Origin: Dyella_B humi
Lineage (GTDB): Bacteria > Pseudomonadota > Gammaproteobacteria > Xanthomonadales > Rhodanobacteraceae
Assembly: GCF_044904605.1 (NCBI RefSeq)
Contig: NZ_JADIKI010000023.1
Location: 1,984,001-2,048,000, forward strand
DNA: 64,000 nucleotides
Reading direction: 5' to 3'
The notes under the pieces: generated by a model
The model's input: only the letters and a program-made list of their open reading frames with translations
Database searches by the model: none
What the model was told of the DNA's origin: nothing
Translations under genes and position numbers: made by a program
In this document: one piece after another, positions 1 to 9,142 of the stretch
Layout: the number at the start of each line of letters is the position of its first letter
How positions within the stretch are numbered: position 1 is the stretch's first letter

Positions 1-41
1 TCGTCGTCGATGACCAGCACGCAGGTATGGGCAGCAGTCAT
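1..41 (-). CDS. kdpE: KdpE response regulator, N-terminus only (partial)
   Basis: Only the first 13 codons lie in the window. They read MTAAHTCVLVIDD, the hydrophobic strand plus acidic pair that opens a response-regulator receiver domain. The ATG overlaps the kdpD stop codon by four bases (ATGA), the usual translationally coupled arrangement of kdpD and kdpE. The identity rests on this position directly after kdpD; the DNA-binding domain is outside the window. Confidence 0.85.
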   Translation of the reverse strand, partial: MTAAHTCVLVIDD

Positions 42-2689
42 GGTGGCGAAGGCAAAGGAAGGCTGATGCGGATGGTGGTGCCAACGCCGTCGCCGGGCAA
101 GGCTTCCACGCTGCCGCCGTGCGCGCCGATCATGCCGCGGCAGATGGCCAGGCCCAGCCCGGTGCCCTGCGGTGCACGGTCGCCGCGCGCCACCGAATAG
201 AACATGTCGAAGATGCGTGCGCGCTCTTCTTCCGGAATGCCCGGGCCGCGGTCGATCACGTCGATGAACAGGCGATCGCCCGCCACGCGCACGACCACGC
301 GCACCGGTTCGCCGGGTGGCGAGAAACGCGCGGCATTTTCCAGGATGTTGAACAGCGCTTGCTCGATCAAGGCCGGGTGTACGAACAGCAACACCGTTTC
401 GTCAGGCAGCGTGCTATCCACGCGCAACTCGGGAAACAGTTTGCGCACGCGTGTAATGGCGGAAGCCACGATTTCGGCCGAGTCGGTCCAATCGCGATTG
501 AGCTTGAGCGTGCCGTGCCCCAGGCGTGTCATGTCCAGCAGATTCTGGATATAGCGATCCAATCGCTGGCCTTCACCGAGGATGGCTTCGAGCAGCTCCT
601 TGCGCTCATCGATCGGCAGTTGTTCCCAATAGTTCGAAAGCGTGCCGGCAGAACCAATCATCGAGGCCAGCGGCGAACGCAGATCGTGCGACACGGAAGA
701 CAGCAGAGCGTTGCGCAATCGTTCGGTTTCGCCTTGCACGCGGGCGCCCTCCAGTTCGGAGGCGAGCCGGGCACGTTCCAACGCTTGGCCGATATCCTGC
801 ACCATCGCCAACGCCAGGCTGCGCCGTTCGATATCCGGCGAAACGCCGTTTTCGAAGCGCAGGGCCGCCACGCCAAGATGATGATCCTCGGTGCCAAGCG
901 GCAGCATCCAGCAGCGTGCGGCGTTGAGCGTATCGGTGAAGCGGCCGGCTGGTTCGGCGTGCTGTTCGCTCCATTCCGCTGCTGCCAGATCCTGCGTGGT
1001 CAGCGTGAGTGCGCGTGAACTGCTCGCAGCGATCTGCAGCCGGTGCTCCACATCGCGTGCCAGAATCGCCGCTTCGCAACGCAGGCCACGCGCCAATGCG
1101 GTCGCGCCTACGCTGCGGATGCCGTCCGCGTCCGTGCTTGCGGACAGGCGTTGTCCAAGCGTCAGCAGCGCATGCGAGTAATCGTGTGCGGCGCGCAGCG
1201 ATTCCACCTGACTGGCAAGGCGTGTTGCCAGCCGGCTGCAGATCAGGGCCGCCGCGAAAAAGAGCGTCACGGCCAGCACATCATCGGAGTTGGCAATGGC
1301 CAAGGTGTAGCGTGGTGGCGCAAAGAAGAAGTTGTAACCGAGAAAACAGAGTGTGGCGGTGTATACGGCTACCACCATTCGCGTGCGCACCGCCACGATC
1401 ATCACGGCGGTCAGGAAGATCAGCGCGAGATTGGCCACCGACAAGTAACGGTCGGCGATGAAGGACAGCCCGATTGCGACGACGGTGACGACGGTGGCGA
1501 AGATGTATTCGTCGCGCCGCCCGTACATCGGCATAAGCCGCAGGCGTCTTCGCGCGCGCAAGCGCTCGGCGGGCGTGGCGATGATGGTGAGTTCCAGGTG
1601 CGCGCCACGGCGAAGCAGTTGCTGCGTCAGCGAGCGCCCCAGCATGCGTGCGATAAGGCGTTCGCGTGTACGTCCAAGGATGATCTGGCCGACACCCTCG
1701 CGATCGGCGTGCACCAGCAGTTCGTCGGCGATCGCATGACCACGCAATACCATGGCGTCGCCACCAAGACGGCGTGCCAGGCGCATGGCTGTATCGATGC
1801 GCTCGCGGCGTGCGTCATCCAGGGTGGCACCGGTGTCGACGAATACTACGGTCCATGGTGCTCCACGCCGTTCGGCGATGCGCCGCGCGACGCGCACCAG
1901 ATATTCGCTTTGCGCATGCCCGTCGATGGCGGCCATCACACGTCGGCGCACCGGCATCTTGCCGCCGCGCGCCAGCATGTGTTCGCGCAAGTCGCTGTCG
2001 ACGTGACCGGCGACCGTGTCCACCGCCAATTCGCGCAGAGCTCCAAGGTTGGTGGGCGAAAAGAACGCGTTCAACGCAGCAGCGGCCGTTTCCGGCACAT
2101 AGACCTTGCCTTGCCGCAGACGCTCGATCAATTCGCGCGGCGGCAAGTCCACCAGCACGATGTCGCGCGCGCGATCCAGAAAGGCATCCGGCACCGTTTC
2201 CCGCACGGTAATACCGGTGATGCGGCGCACCTGGTCATTGAGGCTTTCCAGATGCTGCACATTGAGTGCGGTATAGACCTCGATGCCCGCCTCTAGCAGT
2301 TCGGCGATATCCTGCCAGCGCCGCTCGTGCCGACTGCCGGGCACGTTGCGGTGCGCGAGTTCGTCCACCAACACAATATCGGGCCGACGTGCCAGCGCCG
2401 CATCCACGTCGAACTCGGTGAACTCACGGCCCTGATAACTCAGCGTGAGCCGCGGCAACACTTCCAGCCCTTCGATCAGCGCAGCCGTTTCGGTGCGGCC
2501 GTGGGTCTCCACCAGGCCGATCACCACATCTACGCCTTGCCGCTTCAGTTCGCGCGCGGCGGAAAGCATGGCGTAGGTCTTGCCGACGCCTGGCGCCGCG
2601 CCCAGGAAAATCTTCAGGCGGCGATGGCTTTCTTCCTGCACCACATCGAGCAGGGCATCGGCGCGGGCTTCGCGGGAGGTGTCGGTCAT
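38..2689 (-). CDS. kdpD: Osmosensitive K+ channel sensor histidine kinase KdpD
   Basis: Membrane sensor kinase that senses potassium limitation and phosphorylates KdpE to switch on the kdp operon. From the chosen ATG the protein has 883 residues, close to the roughly 890 usual for the family. A Walker A motif GAAPGVGKT sits at about residues 30-38 in the KdpD cytosolic domain, followed by a universal-stress-like region. Four closely spaced membrane segments (DUF4118) come at about 400-500, then a GAF-like region. The phospho-acceptor box SSVSHDLRSPLASM lies near 660, and a HATPase domain with DRGPGIP and GTGLGLAI ends the protein. An in-frame start eight codons upstream (2713) is possible, but MTDTSREARADALL resembles the usual N-terminus better. 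The gene lies behind kdpC, from which it is separated by a repeat doublet. Confidence 0.96.
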   Translation of the reverse strand: MTDTSREARADALLDVVQEESHRRLKIFLGAAPGVGKTYAMLSAARELKRQGVDVVIGLVETHGRTETAALIEGLEVLPRLTLSYQGREFTEFDVDAALARRPDIVLVDELAHRNVPGSRHERRWQDIAELLEAGIEVYTALNVQHLESLNDQVRRITGITVRETVPDAFLDRARDIVLVDLPPRELIERLRQGKVYVPETAAAALNAFFSPTNLGALRELAVDTVAGHVDSDLREHMLARGGKMPVRRRVMAAIDGHAQSEYLVRVARRIAERRGAPWTVVFVDTGATLDDARRERIDTAMRLARRLGGDAMVLRGHAIADELLVHADREGVGQIILGRTRERLIARMLGRSLTQQLLRRGAHLELTIIATPAERLRARRRLRLMPMYGRRDEYIFATVVTVVAIGLSFIADRYLSVANLALIFLTAVMIVAVRTRMVVAVYTATLCFLGYNFFFAPPRYTLAIANSDDVLAVTLFFAAALICSRLATRLASQVESLRAAHDYSHALLTLGQRLSASTDADGIRSVGATALARGLRCEAAILARDVEHRLQIAASSSRALTLTTQDLAAAEWSEQHAEPAGRFTDTLNAARCWMLPLGTEDHHLGVAALRFENGVSPDIERRSLALAMVQDIGQALERARLASELEGARVQGETERLRNALLSSVSHDLRSPLASMIGSAGTLSNYWEQLPIDERKELLEAILGEGQRLDRYIQNLLDMTRLGHGTLKLNRDWTDSAEIVASAITRVRKLFPELRVDSTLPDETVLLFVHPALIEQALFNILENAARFSPPGEPVRVVVRVAGDRLFIDVIDRGPGIPEEERARIFDMFYSVARGDRAPQGTGLGLAICRGMIGAHGGSVEALPGDGVGTTIRISLPLPSPP

Positions 2690-2719
2690 GATTTGATCAA
2701 TGGGCCTGAGCAAACAGCT

Positions 2720-2875
2720 CCCTCTCCCCTTCGGGGAGAGGGTTGGGGTGAGGGGCTGGGCTTGCCATAGGCTTTAAGCTTGTCAGGAACACATTGTGAT
2801 GCTCACTACAGCAGCGATGCAGCATCTTCGCAAGATTGGCCCCTCACCCCAGCCCTCTCCCCGAAGGGGAGAGGG
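2720..2875. repeat. Inverted repeat doublet, CCCTCTCCCC family (A)
   Basis: Two hairpin units in opposite orientation. Unit one starts with CCCTCTCCCC-TT-CGGGGAGAGGG and runs on as TTGGGGTGAGGGG (2720-2757). Unit two is its inverse (2840-2875). Each unit folds by itself, and the two can also pair with each other in the kdp transcript between kdpC and kdpD. The tract GCAAGATTG next to the second unit recurs next to the copy inside uvrD, so this is a defined mobile-type doublet (REPIN-like) rather than chance symmetry. Confidence 0.9.
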
Positions 2876-2885
2876 GGTTTGAAGT

Positions 2886-3464
2886 TCATCGTGTCTGCAA
2901 CCCATCCAGCGCCAGATTTAGTTGCAACACATTCACCCGAGGCTCGCCCAGCAAACCAAGCTGCCGGCCTTGCGTGAACTTCGCCACCAGCGCTTGCACC
3001 TGTTCCCGATTCAGATGCCGCACACGCGCCACGCGCGCCACCTGGTACTGCGCCGCCGCCGGGCTGATTTCCGGATCCAGCCCGCTACCTGAAGCCGTCA
3101 CCAGATCTGCCGGTACCGGCGCGATATTGCCCGGATCGGCCTTGCGCAAGGCATCGATGCGCTGTTGCACGGCATCGCGCAACGCCGGGTTGGTGGGCCC
3201 CTGGTTAGAGCCGTTCGATGCCGTGCCGTTGTAAGGCTGTGGCGTAGTGGCCGACGGACGACCCCAGAAATACTTGGGGTCATCGAAGTTCTGGCCGATC
3301 AGCTCCGAGCCGATCGGCTTGCCGTCGCGTTCCACCAGACTGCCGTTGGCTTGGTGCGGAAACAGCACCTGCGCGACGCCGGTGGCGATCAGTGGGTAGA
3401 CCAGGCCAGTGATTACGGTCATCACCAGCAACATCATCAGTGCATTGCGAATCAACCGGCCCAT
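2886..3464 (-). CDS. kdpC: K+-transporting ATPase subunit KdpC
   Basis: Single-span inner-membrane subunit that stabilises the KdpFABC complex and helps ATP binding by KdpB. The 192 residues match the family length. The N-terminal membrane helix (MLLVMTVITGLVYPLIATGVAQ) is followed by the family signatures GSELIGQNFDDPKYFWGRPSA, DLVTASGSGLDPEISPAAA and the C-terminal RVNVLQLNLAL. The Shine-Dalgarno GAGG overlaps the TGA stop of the upstream barrel-protein gene, only 10 bases before the ATG, so the two are likely coupled in translation. Confidence 0.97.
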   Translation of the reverse strand: MGRLIRNALMMLLVMTVITGLVYPLIATGVAQVLFPHQANGSLVERDGKPIGSELIGQNFDDPKYFWGRPSATTPQPYNGTASNGSNQGPTNPALRDAVQQRIDALRKADPGNIAPVPADLVTASGSGLDPEISPAAAQYQVARVARVRHLNREQVQALVAKFTQGRQLGLLGEPRVNVLQLNLALDGLQTR

Positions 3465-3474
3465 GGCGGTTACC

Positions 3475-4950
3475 TCAGTAGTGGATGATGGCGTCGAGCA
3501 GGGCGGTGAGCTGGTGATCCTTCTTGCCGCCGTTGTAGGCGTTCAAGTCATACGAACGCTCGTAGCGGAGTTCCGGCTGGATCTCCAGATCCTGTGTCAC
3601 CCAGTGCGTCAGGCCAAGCGTATGGCTGCTGTAGCGCGTGGCGAAGCCGGTACGGTTGCCCTTTTCGTCGTTATAGAACTCGTTGCGGAACGACATCATG
3701 TTGCTAGGGTCCAACTCGAAGTTCAGGTAGTTCACGGCGCCGAACTCGCCACCCGTGCCGGGCAGCGTTGACTGGGCTTCGCGTGTCCAACCCGGTCCCA
3801 AGCCTGGAATATTGCGGCCGTACATGCGGTACGCCTCGGTCAGCATGTTGACGCGCTTGTTGAAGCGGTGGCCCCACGTGGCCACGTACATCTGCACGTT
3901 GTTGTAATTGATGTCCGACTTGTTCCAGTTGTTGATGCAGGGGTAGAGCATGTCGTTGTTGTCGGCCGATACCCAGCGCACGCAGGTCTGCAGCGACGGA
4001 CGCGCGGAGTGGTTCCAAGGCGCCGTGTCGTTACTGGCATTCACGCCGAGCTGGAACGTCCACTGCTGGCTGAGCCGCGTGGTGGTCAAGATGCCGGTCT
4101 GCGTATACGGGTCGACCGTGTACAGGATCGAGTGCGTCATCAGGAAGTTCTGCGGCGAGAACTGTGCCTCGATATCCGGCAGCGACAACCAACGGCCGAC
4201 GCGGACCACCATGCCCTCAGCGACCCAGGGGATATAGAGGTCGTAGTAGAACAGCATCGGGTCGTCGCCGTAGATCTTGCCGTTGAGCGGCTGATTCGGC
4301 GCAGGATTGTTCAGCAGCTGATTGCTGAAAATACCTTTCGTGACGGTGTAGTGATAGTCGTAACCGTACAAGTTGGAAATGCTGAAGCCCCAGTCGAGGT
4401 GATCAGTCTGGACGGTGTCTTCCACGCGTGTGATGTTGGTGACGAACTGATCCAATTCCACGCGGTTCGGGCGGGTGTTGTACGACAGCGGATAGTTGGT
4501 GAAGTTGGAGGTGCTGTAATTCGCTGCCGGTGTCAGCCAGCCGAAGATCTCGATACGGTTGCGCTGCATCCACCCGCCGAGCTTGGTGCAGCCTAGCGCC
4601 TTTTCCAGCGGGTAAGTGCTATTGGTATCCGGTACGCCGATCGGCGCAGCCACGCCGCCCATCTGCCATTCCGAATTCGGGAACGGCGGTGAATCGAATG
4701 GCGCATCCATCGCGCGGCGCTTCGGCGCGGCAGCGTTCGGATCGGCCGGCTGCGCATCCTCGCGATAGGCGGCAGCGAAGCGTGAGAGGAAACCCTTTCT
4801 GCAATCACTGCTTTCGGCGGCGATGGGTGAGGCCGGCAAGCTGGTGCTTGCGGGCATGCTGCTGACGTTGGTCGATTGCGCCATCGCCTGTGAAAAAACC
4901 GGTGCGGCGGTCAACAGAATCGCTGCGGCTAGAGCCTTCTTGTAGTACAT
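3475..4950 (-). CDS. Outer-membrane beta-barrel protein inside the kdp operon
   Basis: A 491-residue secreted protein with a signal peptide (MYYKKALAAAILLTAAPVFSQAMA) and a body rich in aromatic, Asn and Tyr residues in alternating strands. It ends with ELRYERSYDLNAYNGGKKDHQLTALLDAIIHY fragments typical of barrel strands. The pattern (WMQRNRIEIFGWL near the N-terminus, then LGLTHWVTQDLEIQPELRYERS) fits the OmpL-like porin family often called BBP2; family membership is my judgement from composition and motifs. It lies between the small gene after kdpB and kdpC, with a strong GAGAGGAAGG ribosome site and a 10-base gap to kdpC, so it should be induced with Kdp. A role in letting K+ cross the outer membrane is an inference. 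Confidence 0.8.
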   Translation of the reverse strand: MYYKKALAAAILLTAAPVFSQAMAQSTNVSSMPASTSLPASPIAAESSDCRKGFLSRFAAAYREDAQPADPNAAAPKRRAMDAPFDSPPFPNSEWQMGGVAAPIGVPDTNSTYPLEKALGCTKLGGWMQRNRIEIFGWLTPAANYSTSNFTNYPLSYNTRPNRVELDQFVTNITRVEDTVQTDHLDWGFSISNLYGYDYHYTVTKGIFSNQLLNNPAPNQPLNGKIYGDDPMLFYYDLYIPWVAEGMVVRVGRWLSLPDIEAQFSPQNFLMTHSILYTVDPYTQTGILTTTRLSQQWTFQLGVNASNDTAPWNHSARPSLQTCVRWVSADNNDMLYPCINNWNKSDINYNNVQMYVATWGHRFNKRVNMLTEAYRMYGRNIPGLGPGWTREAQSTLPGTGGEFGAVNYLNFELDPSNMMSFRNEFYNDEKGNRTGFATRYSSHTLGLTHWVTQDLEIQPELRYERSYDLNAYNGGKKDHQLTALLDAIIHY

Positions 4951-4971
4951 ACCTTCCTCTCGAACAGGTCA

Positions 4972-4995
4972 TTACTGGGCGGCATCGCCCAGTAA
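4972..4995 (-). other. Perfect intra-operon hairpin before the porin gene
   Basis: The sequence TTACTGGGCG, four bases, then CGCCCAGTAA forms a perfect 10-bp stem with a tetraloop about 20 bases upstream of the porin start codon. There is no following U tract on the minus strand, so it is not a classical terminator. It could protect the downstream message from 3' decay or mark a processing site that sets barrel-protein levels apart from KdpB. Confidence 0.6.
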
Positions 4996-5016
4996 GCGAC
5001 ACCGATTTCTTGAATG

Positions 5017-5220
5017 TCAGATGCCGGCGTAACCGCCAAGCGCATATTCGTCTTCCGCCGACATCGGCGTATCGGGCGCTGGGCTGGCGCCTGCCCTGGG
5101 CTGGCCGCGTACCGGTAGCTCTATCACTACATCGCAGTCGGAATCATTGGACGAGACACGTAATTCCATTTGCGGGTGATCGGCGTCAGGTAGCGATACG
5201 GACAGTTTCAGGGTGTGCAT
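5017..5220 (-). CDS. Small acidic protein of the kdp operon (unknown function)
   Basis: A 67-residue protein starting MHTLKLSVSLPDADHPQMEL, with no signal peptide or membrane segment. It is acidic, with a cluster NDSDCDVVIELPV in the middle and a Pro/Ala-rich, then acidic, C-terminal half. The start has a good GAGGAAG ribosome site and lies 10 bases after the kdpB stop, so it is an operon member. I do not recognise the family. The first 35 residues alternate hydrophobic and polar residues as in a small beta sheet. A longer in-frame start at 5310 would overlap kdpB and is unlikely. Confidence 0.7.
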   Translation of the reverse strand: MHTLKLSVSLPDADHPQMELRVSSNDSDCDVVIELPVRGQPRAGASPAPDTPMSAEDEYALGGYAGI

Positions 5221-5230
5221 AGCGTCTTCC

Positions 5231-7303
5231 TCAGGCGAGTCCAAACAGGACGAGCAGCATGTCGATGAGTTTGATACCAATGAACGGCACGATGATGCCG
5301 CCCAGGCCATAAATCAGCAGATTCCGGCGCAGCAAGTGGCCCGCGCCGAGCGGACGATACTTCACGCCCTTCAGCGCCAGCGGAATCAGGAAAATGATGA
5401 TCAGCGCGTTGAATATCACCGCGGACAGAATCGCGCTCTGCGGGGTCGCCAGCTTCATCACGTTCAACGCATTCAGCGCCGGATAAGTGGTCGCGAATGC
5501 CGCCGGAATGATGGCGAAATACTTGGCCACGTCATTGGCGATCGAGAACGTGGTGAGCGAACCGCGCGTGATCAGCATTTGTTTGCCGATCTCCACCACT
5601 TCGATCAGCTTGGTCGGGTTGGAATCGAGATCGACCATGTTGCCGGCTTCTTTCGCGGCCTGCGTGCCCGTGTTCATCGCTACCGCCACGTCGGCCTGCG
5701 CAAGCGCGGGCGCGTCGTTGGTGCCGTCGCCGCACATCGCTACCAGACGGCTTTCCGCTTGCATGGTGCGGATCAGCTTGAGCTTGGCTTCCGGCGTGGC
5801 TTCGGCGAGGAAATCGTCTACGCCAGCTTCGGCAGCGATCGCGGCGGCGGTGAGCGGGTTATCGCCAGTCACCATCACGGTCTTGATGCCCATGCGGCGC
5901 ATCTCTGCGAAACGCTCCTTGATGCCGCCCTTCACGATGTCCTTGAGTTCGATCACACCCAGCGCGCGATCGCCTTCGGTCACGATCAGCGGCGTGGCAC
6001 CGCGACGTGCGATGTCTTCGGCCATGCGCTTCACCGCCGGCGGCAGGTGACTGCCAAGGCTGTCGAGATAGCGTTCTACCGAGTCCAATGCACCTTTGCG
6101 GATACGGCGCTCACCGATGTTCGCGCCACTCATGCGGGTCTGTGCGGTGAACGGCACGAACTCGGCATGCAGCGATTCCAGTTCGCGTTCGCGCAGACCG
6201 AAACGTTCTTTCGCCAGCACCACAACGCTGCGACCTTCCGGCGTTTCGTCGGCGAGCGAGGCAAGCTGCGCGGTATCGGCCAGCGTGCGCTCTTCGATGC
6301 CGGGTGCCTGATGGAAGGCTACCGCCTGACGGTTGCCAAGCGTGATCGTGCCGGTCTTGTCCAACAGCAGCACGTCCACGTCACCCGCGGCTTCCACGGC
6401 GCGGCCGGAAGTGGCGATCACATTGGCGCGGATCATGCGATCCATGCCGGCAATACCGATGGCGGAAAGCAAGGCGCCGATGGTGGTGGGAATCAGGCAC
6501 ACGAGCAGCGCGACCAACACGGTCAACGTGATCGGGTTGCCCTTGCCGGCCACTTGCACGCTGTAGATGGAGTAGGGCAACAGCGTGGCGCAGGCCAGCA
6601 GGAAGATCAGCGTGAACTTGGCCAGCAGAATGGTCAGTGCGATCTCGTTCGGTGTCTTGCGGCGCGACGCGCCCTCCACCATTGCGATCATGCGATCCAG
6701 AAAGCTTTCGCCCGGGTTGCGCGTGATCTGCACCACCAGCCAGTCCGACAGCACGCGCGTGCCGCCGGTAACGGCGCTGCGATCGCCGCCCGACTCGCGG
6801 ATCACCGGCGCGGATTCGCCCGTGATAGCGCTTTCGTCCACGCTAGCGGCGCCAACAACGACCTCACCATCACCGGGAATCTGTTCATTCGCTTCCACCA
6901 GCACGTAGTGGCCGCTGCGCAGCTCACTCGATGGCGTAAAGACAATGGCGGCATCGCGCTTGGGCTCGGCCAGCTTCTTGGCGATCACGTCCTTGCGCGA
7001 ACTGCGCAGTGCGGCAGCCTGTGCCTTGCCGCGACCTTCGGCCAGCGCTTCGGCGAAGTTCGCGAACAGAAGGGTGAACCACAGCCACACACTCACCCAG
7101 AAAATGAAAGCGGTGGGTGCTTCACCGTGGCCGGTGATGGCCTGTACCCACAGCAGCGTGGTCAACACGCTGCACACGAACACCACGAACATCACCGGAT
7201 TGCGGAACTGCAGGCGTGGCGAAAGTTTGCGGAATGCGTCTGCCACCGCCTTCCAGATCAAGGTGCGGTCAAAGCTGCTTACGGCATGCGTATGCGAGGT
7301 CAT
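5231..7303 (-). CDS. kdpB: K+-transporting P-type ATPase subunit KdpB
   Basis: Catalytic subunit of the Kdp potassium pump in the inner membrane; it hydrolyses ATP through an aspartyl-phosphate. The 690-residue length fits the family. Visible motifs are TGES in the actuator domain (ESAITGESAPVI), the phosphorylation motif DKTGTITLGNR near residue 315, and the hinge motif CGDGTNDAPALAQADV. The KdpB-specific VDLDSNPTKLIEVVEIGKQ leads into the final membrane helices. It follows kdpA after 36 bases. Confidence 0.98.
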   Translation of the reverse strand: MTSHTHAVSSFDRTLIWKAVADAFRKLSPRLQFRNPVMFVVFVCSVLTTLLWVQAITGHGEAPTAFIFWVSVWLWFTLLFANFAEALAEGRGKAQAAALRSSRKDVIAKKLAEPKRDAAIVFTPSSELRSGHYVLVEANEQIPGDGEVVVGAASVDESAITGESAPVIRESGGDRSAVTGGTRVLSDWLVVQITRNPGESFLDRMIAMVEGASRRKTPNEIALTILLAKFTLIFLLACATLLPYSIYSVQVAGKGNPITLTVLVALLVCLIPTTIGALLSAIGIAGMDRMIRANVIATSGRAVEAAGDVDVLLLDKTGTITLGNRQAVAFHQAPGIEERTLADTAQLASLADETPEGRSVVVLAKERFGLRERELESLHAEFVPFTAQTRMSGANIGERRIRKGALDSVERYLDSLGSHLPPAVKRMAEDIARRGATPLIVTEGDRALGVIELKDIVKGGIKERFAEMRRMGIKTVMVTGDNPLTAAAIAAEAGVDDFLAEATPEAKLKLIRTMQAESRLVAMCGDGTNDAPALAQADVAVAMNTGTQAAKEAGNMVDLDSNPTKLIEVVEIGKQMLITRGSLTTFSIANDVAKYFAIIPAAFATTYPALNALNVMKLATPQSAILSAVIFNALIIIFLIPLALKGVKYRPLGAGHLLRRNLLIYGLGGIIVPFIGIKLIDMLLVLFGLA

Positions 7304-7339
7304 GGAATCAAAATCCCTAGTAAGAGCAGCCCAAATGAA

Positions 7340-9142
7340 TCAGTGCGCCGACATCAGGTACTCGGCGATAGGGCCAAGTGCCAAAGCGGGCAAGAAAGTG
7401 AGTGCGCCAATCACGATCACCACGCAGGCGAGCAAGGTGACGAACAGCGGCGTGTGCGTGGGCAAGGTGCCGGCCGAGGCGGGCACATGTTTCTTCGCAG
7501 CCACCGAGCCGGCCAGCGCGAGCATCGCGATCGCCAGCGTGTAACGTGCCCAGAACATGCACACGCTCAGCATGACATTCCAGAACGGAATGTTTGCCGA
7601 CAAGCCACCGAATGAACTGCCGTTGTTATTGGTGGCAGAGGTCACCGTGTAGAGGATCTCGCTGAAGCTGTGCGCCCCCGGATTGCCGACCGTTGCCGTA
7701 GCAACAGGCGTCATCACCGCGATGGCCGTGCAGATCACCACCAGCGCGCAGGGAATCAGCACGGCCAGGCTGGCCATCTTCATCTCGTACGCTTCGATCT
7801 TTTTGCCCAGATATTCCGGTGTACGGCCTACCATCAGGCCGGCGATAAACACCGCCACCACCGCGAAGGCAAGCATGCCGTACAGGCCAGAACCCACGCC
7901 GCCGAAGATCACTTCGCCCAGCTGCATCAGCCACATCGGCACCAGACCGCCGAGCGGAGTCAACGAGTCGTGCATGTTGTTCACCGCGCCGCACGATGCA
8001 GCGGTGGTGATCGCCGTGAACAGGCTGCTTGCCGCGACGCCGAAGCGCGTTTCCTTGCCTTCCATGTTGCCGCCCGATTGCAGCGCCGAGGCGTGCTGAT
8101 CGATCGACAACGAATGCAGGATCGGATTACCAGCCTGTTCGGCCATAGTCACGCCGATGGTCAGCGGGATAAAGATCACCAGCATCGTGGCGAGAATCGC
8201 CCAACCCTGGCGACGATCGCCCACCATCTCGCCGAAGGTGATGCACAAGCCGCCCGGGATCAGGAATATCGCCAGCATCTCCAGGAAATTGGAGAACGGT
8301 GTCGGGTTTTCATAAGGGTGGGCCGAGTTGGCGCCGAAGAAGCCGCCACCGTTGGTGCCCAGCATCTTGATCGCGATCTGCGAAGCGGCCGGACCCATCG
8401 GCAGCGTCTCAGTGGTCAGCGCAGCGGGTTTGGTTATCGCATTGCCGGCGGCATCCTTCATCGGATTGCCGGCTGCGTCGGTCACCGGCTGAGCGTACGA
8501 GCTGGTCTGTACCACCGGCACATCGACATACGACTTGAAGTTCTGGATCACGCCCTGCGATACCAGCAGCATCGCCAGCACGAACGAGATCGGCATCAGG
8601 ATATACAGCGTGGTGCGCGTCAGGTCGACCCAGAAATTGCCGATGCCCTTGGTCGTTTTACGCGCAAAACCGCGTACCACGGCGATCAGCACAGCAATGC
8701 CGGTCGCTGCCGACATGAAGTTCTGCACTGCCAACGCTGCCATCTGGGTCAGGTAGCTCATCGCCGACTCGCCGGAATAAGCCTGCCAGTTGGTATTGGT
8801 GGCGAAGCTGATGGCGGTGTTGATCGACAGATCCGGCGACAGCGCCGGGAAATGCTGCGGATTCAGCGGTAGCCATTGCTGCGTGCGCTGGAAGATGTAG
8901 ACGGCCAGCATGCCGCACACATTGAACACCAGCATAGCGATCGCGTAACGCTTCCAGCCCATGTCCTCATCGGACTTGATGCCGCAGATACGGTAAATCA
9001 CCCGCTCCACACCGCCACCGAGACGGGTGATGCGATTGGGCTGGTCAGCAAATAGATGCGCCATGTAACGGCCCATCGGCTTGATGAGCAGCAGCAGGAC
9101 AACCAGATAGATGCCTATCTGGACGAAATCGTTGGCAGTCAT
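7340..9142 (-). CDS. kdpA: K+-transporting ATPase subunit KdpA
   Basis: Channel-like subunit that binds and conducts K+ for the Kdp pump, with about ten membrane helices. The 600-residue product carries pore-loop signatures such as GTNGGGFFGANSAHPYENPT and SATNNNGSSFGGLSAN. I chose the ATG at 9142 (MTANDFVQIGIYLV), because it follows a GGAGTGG ribosome site and overlaps the kdpF stop as ATGA. An upstream alternative start (9175) would lie inside kdpF. Confidence 0.97.
   Translation of the reverse strand: MTANDFVQIGIYLVVLLLLIKPMGRYMAHLFADQPNRITRLGGGVERVIYRICGIKSDEDMGWKRYAIAMLVFNVCGMLAVYIFQRTQQWLPLNPQHFPALSPDLSINTAISFATNTNWQAYSGESAMSYLTQMAALAVQNFMSAATGIAVLIAVVRGFARKTTKGIGNFWVDLTRTTLYILMPISFVLAMLLVSQGVIQNFKSYVDVPVVQTSSYAQPVTDAAGNPMKDAAGNAITKPAALTTETLPMGPAASQIAIKMLGTNGGGFFGANSAHPYENPTPFSNFLEMLAIFLIPGGLCITFGEMVGDRRQGWAILATMLVIFIPLTIGVTMAEQAGNPILHSLSIDQHASALQSGGNMEGKETRFGVAASSLFTAITTAASCGAVNNMHDSLTPLGGLVPMWLMQLGEVIFGGVGSGLYGMLAFAVVAVFIAGLMVGRTPEYLGKKIEAYEMKMASLAVLIPCALVVICTAIAVMTPVATATVGNPGAHSFSEILYTVTSATNNNGSSFGGLSANIPFWNVMLSVCMFWARYTLAIAMLALAGSVAAKKHVPASAGTLPTHTPLFVTLLACVVIVIGALTFLPALALGPIAEYLMSAH

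Noticed and set aside
2793..2808. TGTGATGCTCACTACA as a possible CRP/Clp site
   Set aside because: The TGTGA and TCAC parts are only three bases apart, not the six needed, and it lies inside a repeat element.
5213..7615. Long open frame on the plus strand opposite kdpB and the end of kdpA (about 800 codons)
   Set aside because: It lies fully antisense to kdpB, is rich in His/Arg/Gln as antisense frames in GC-rich DNA are, and shows no domain motif or ribosome site.
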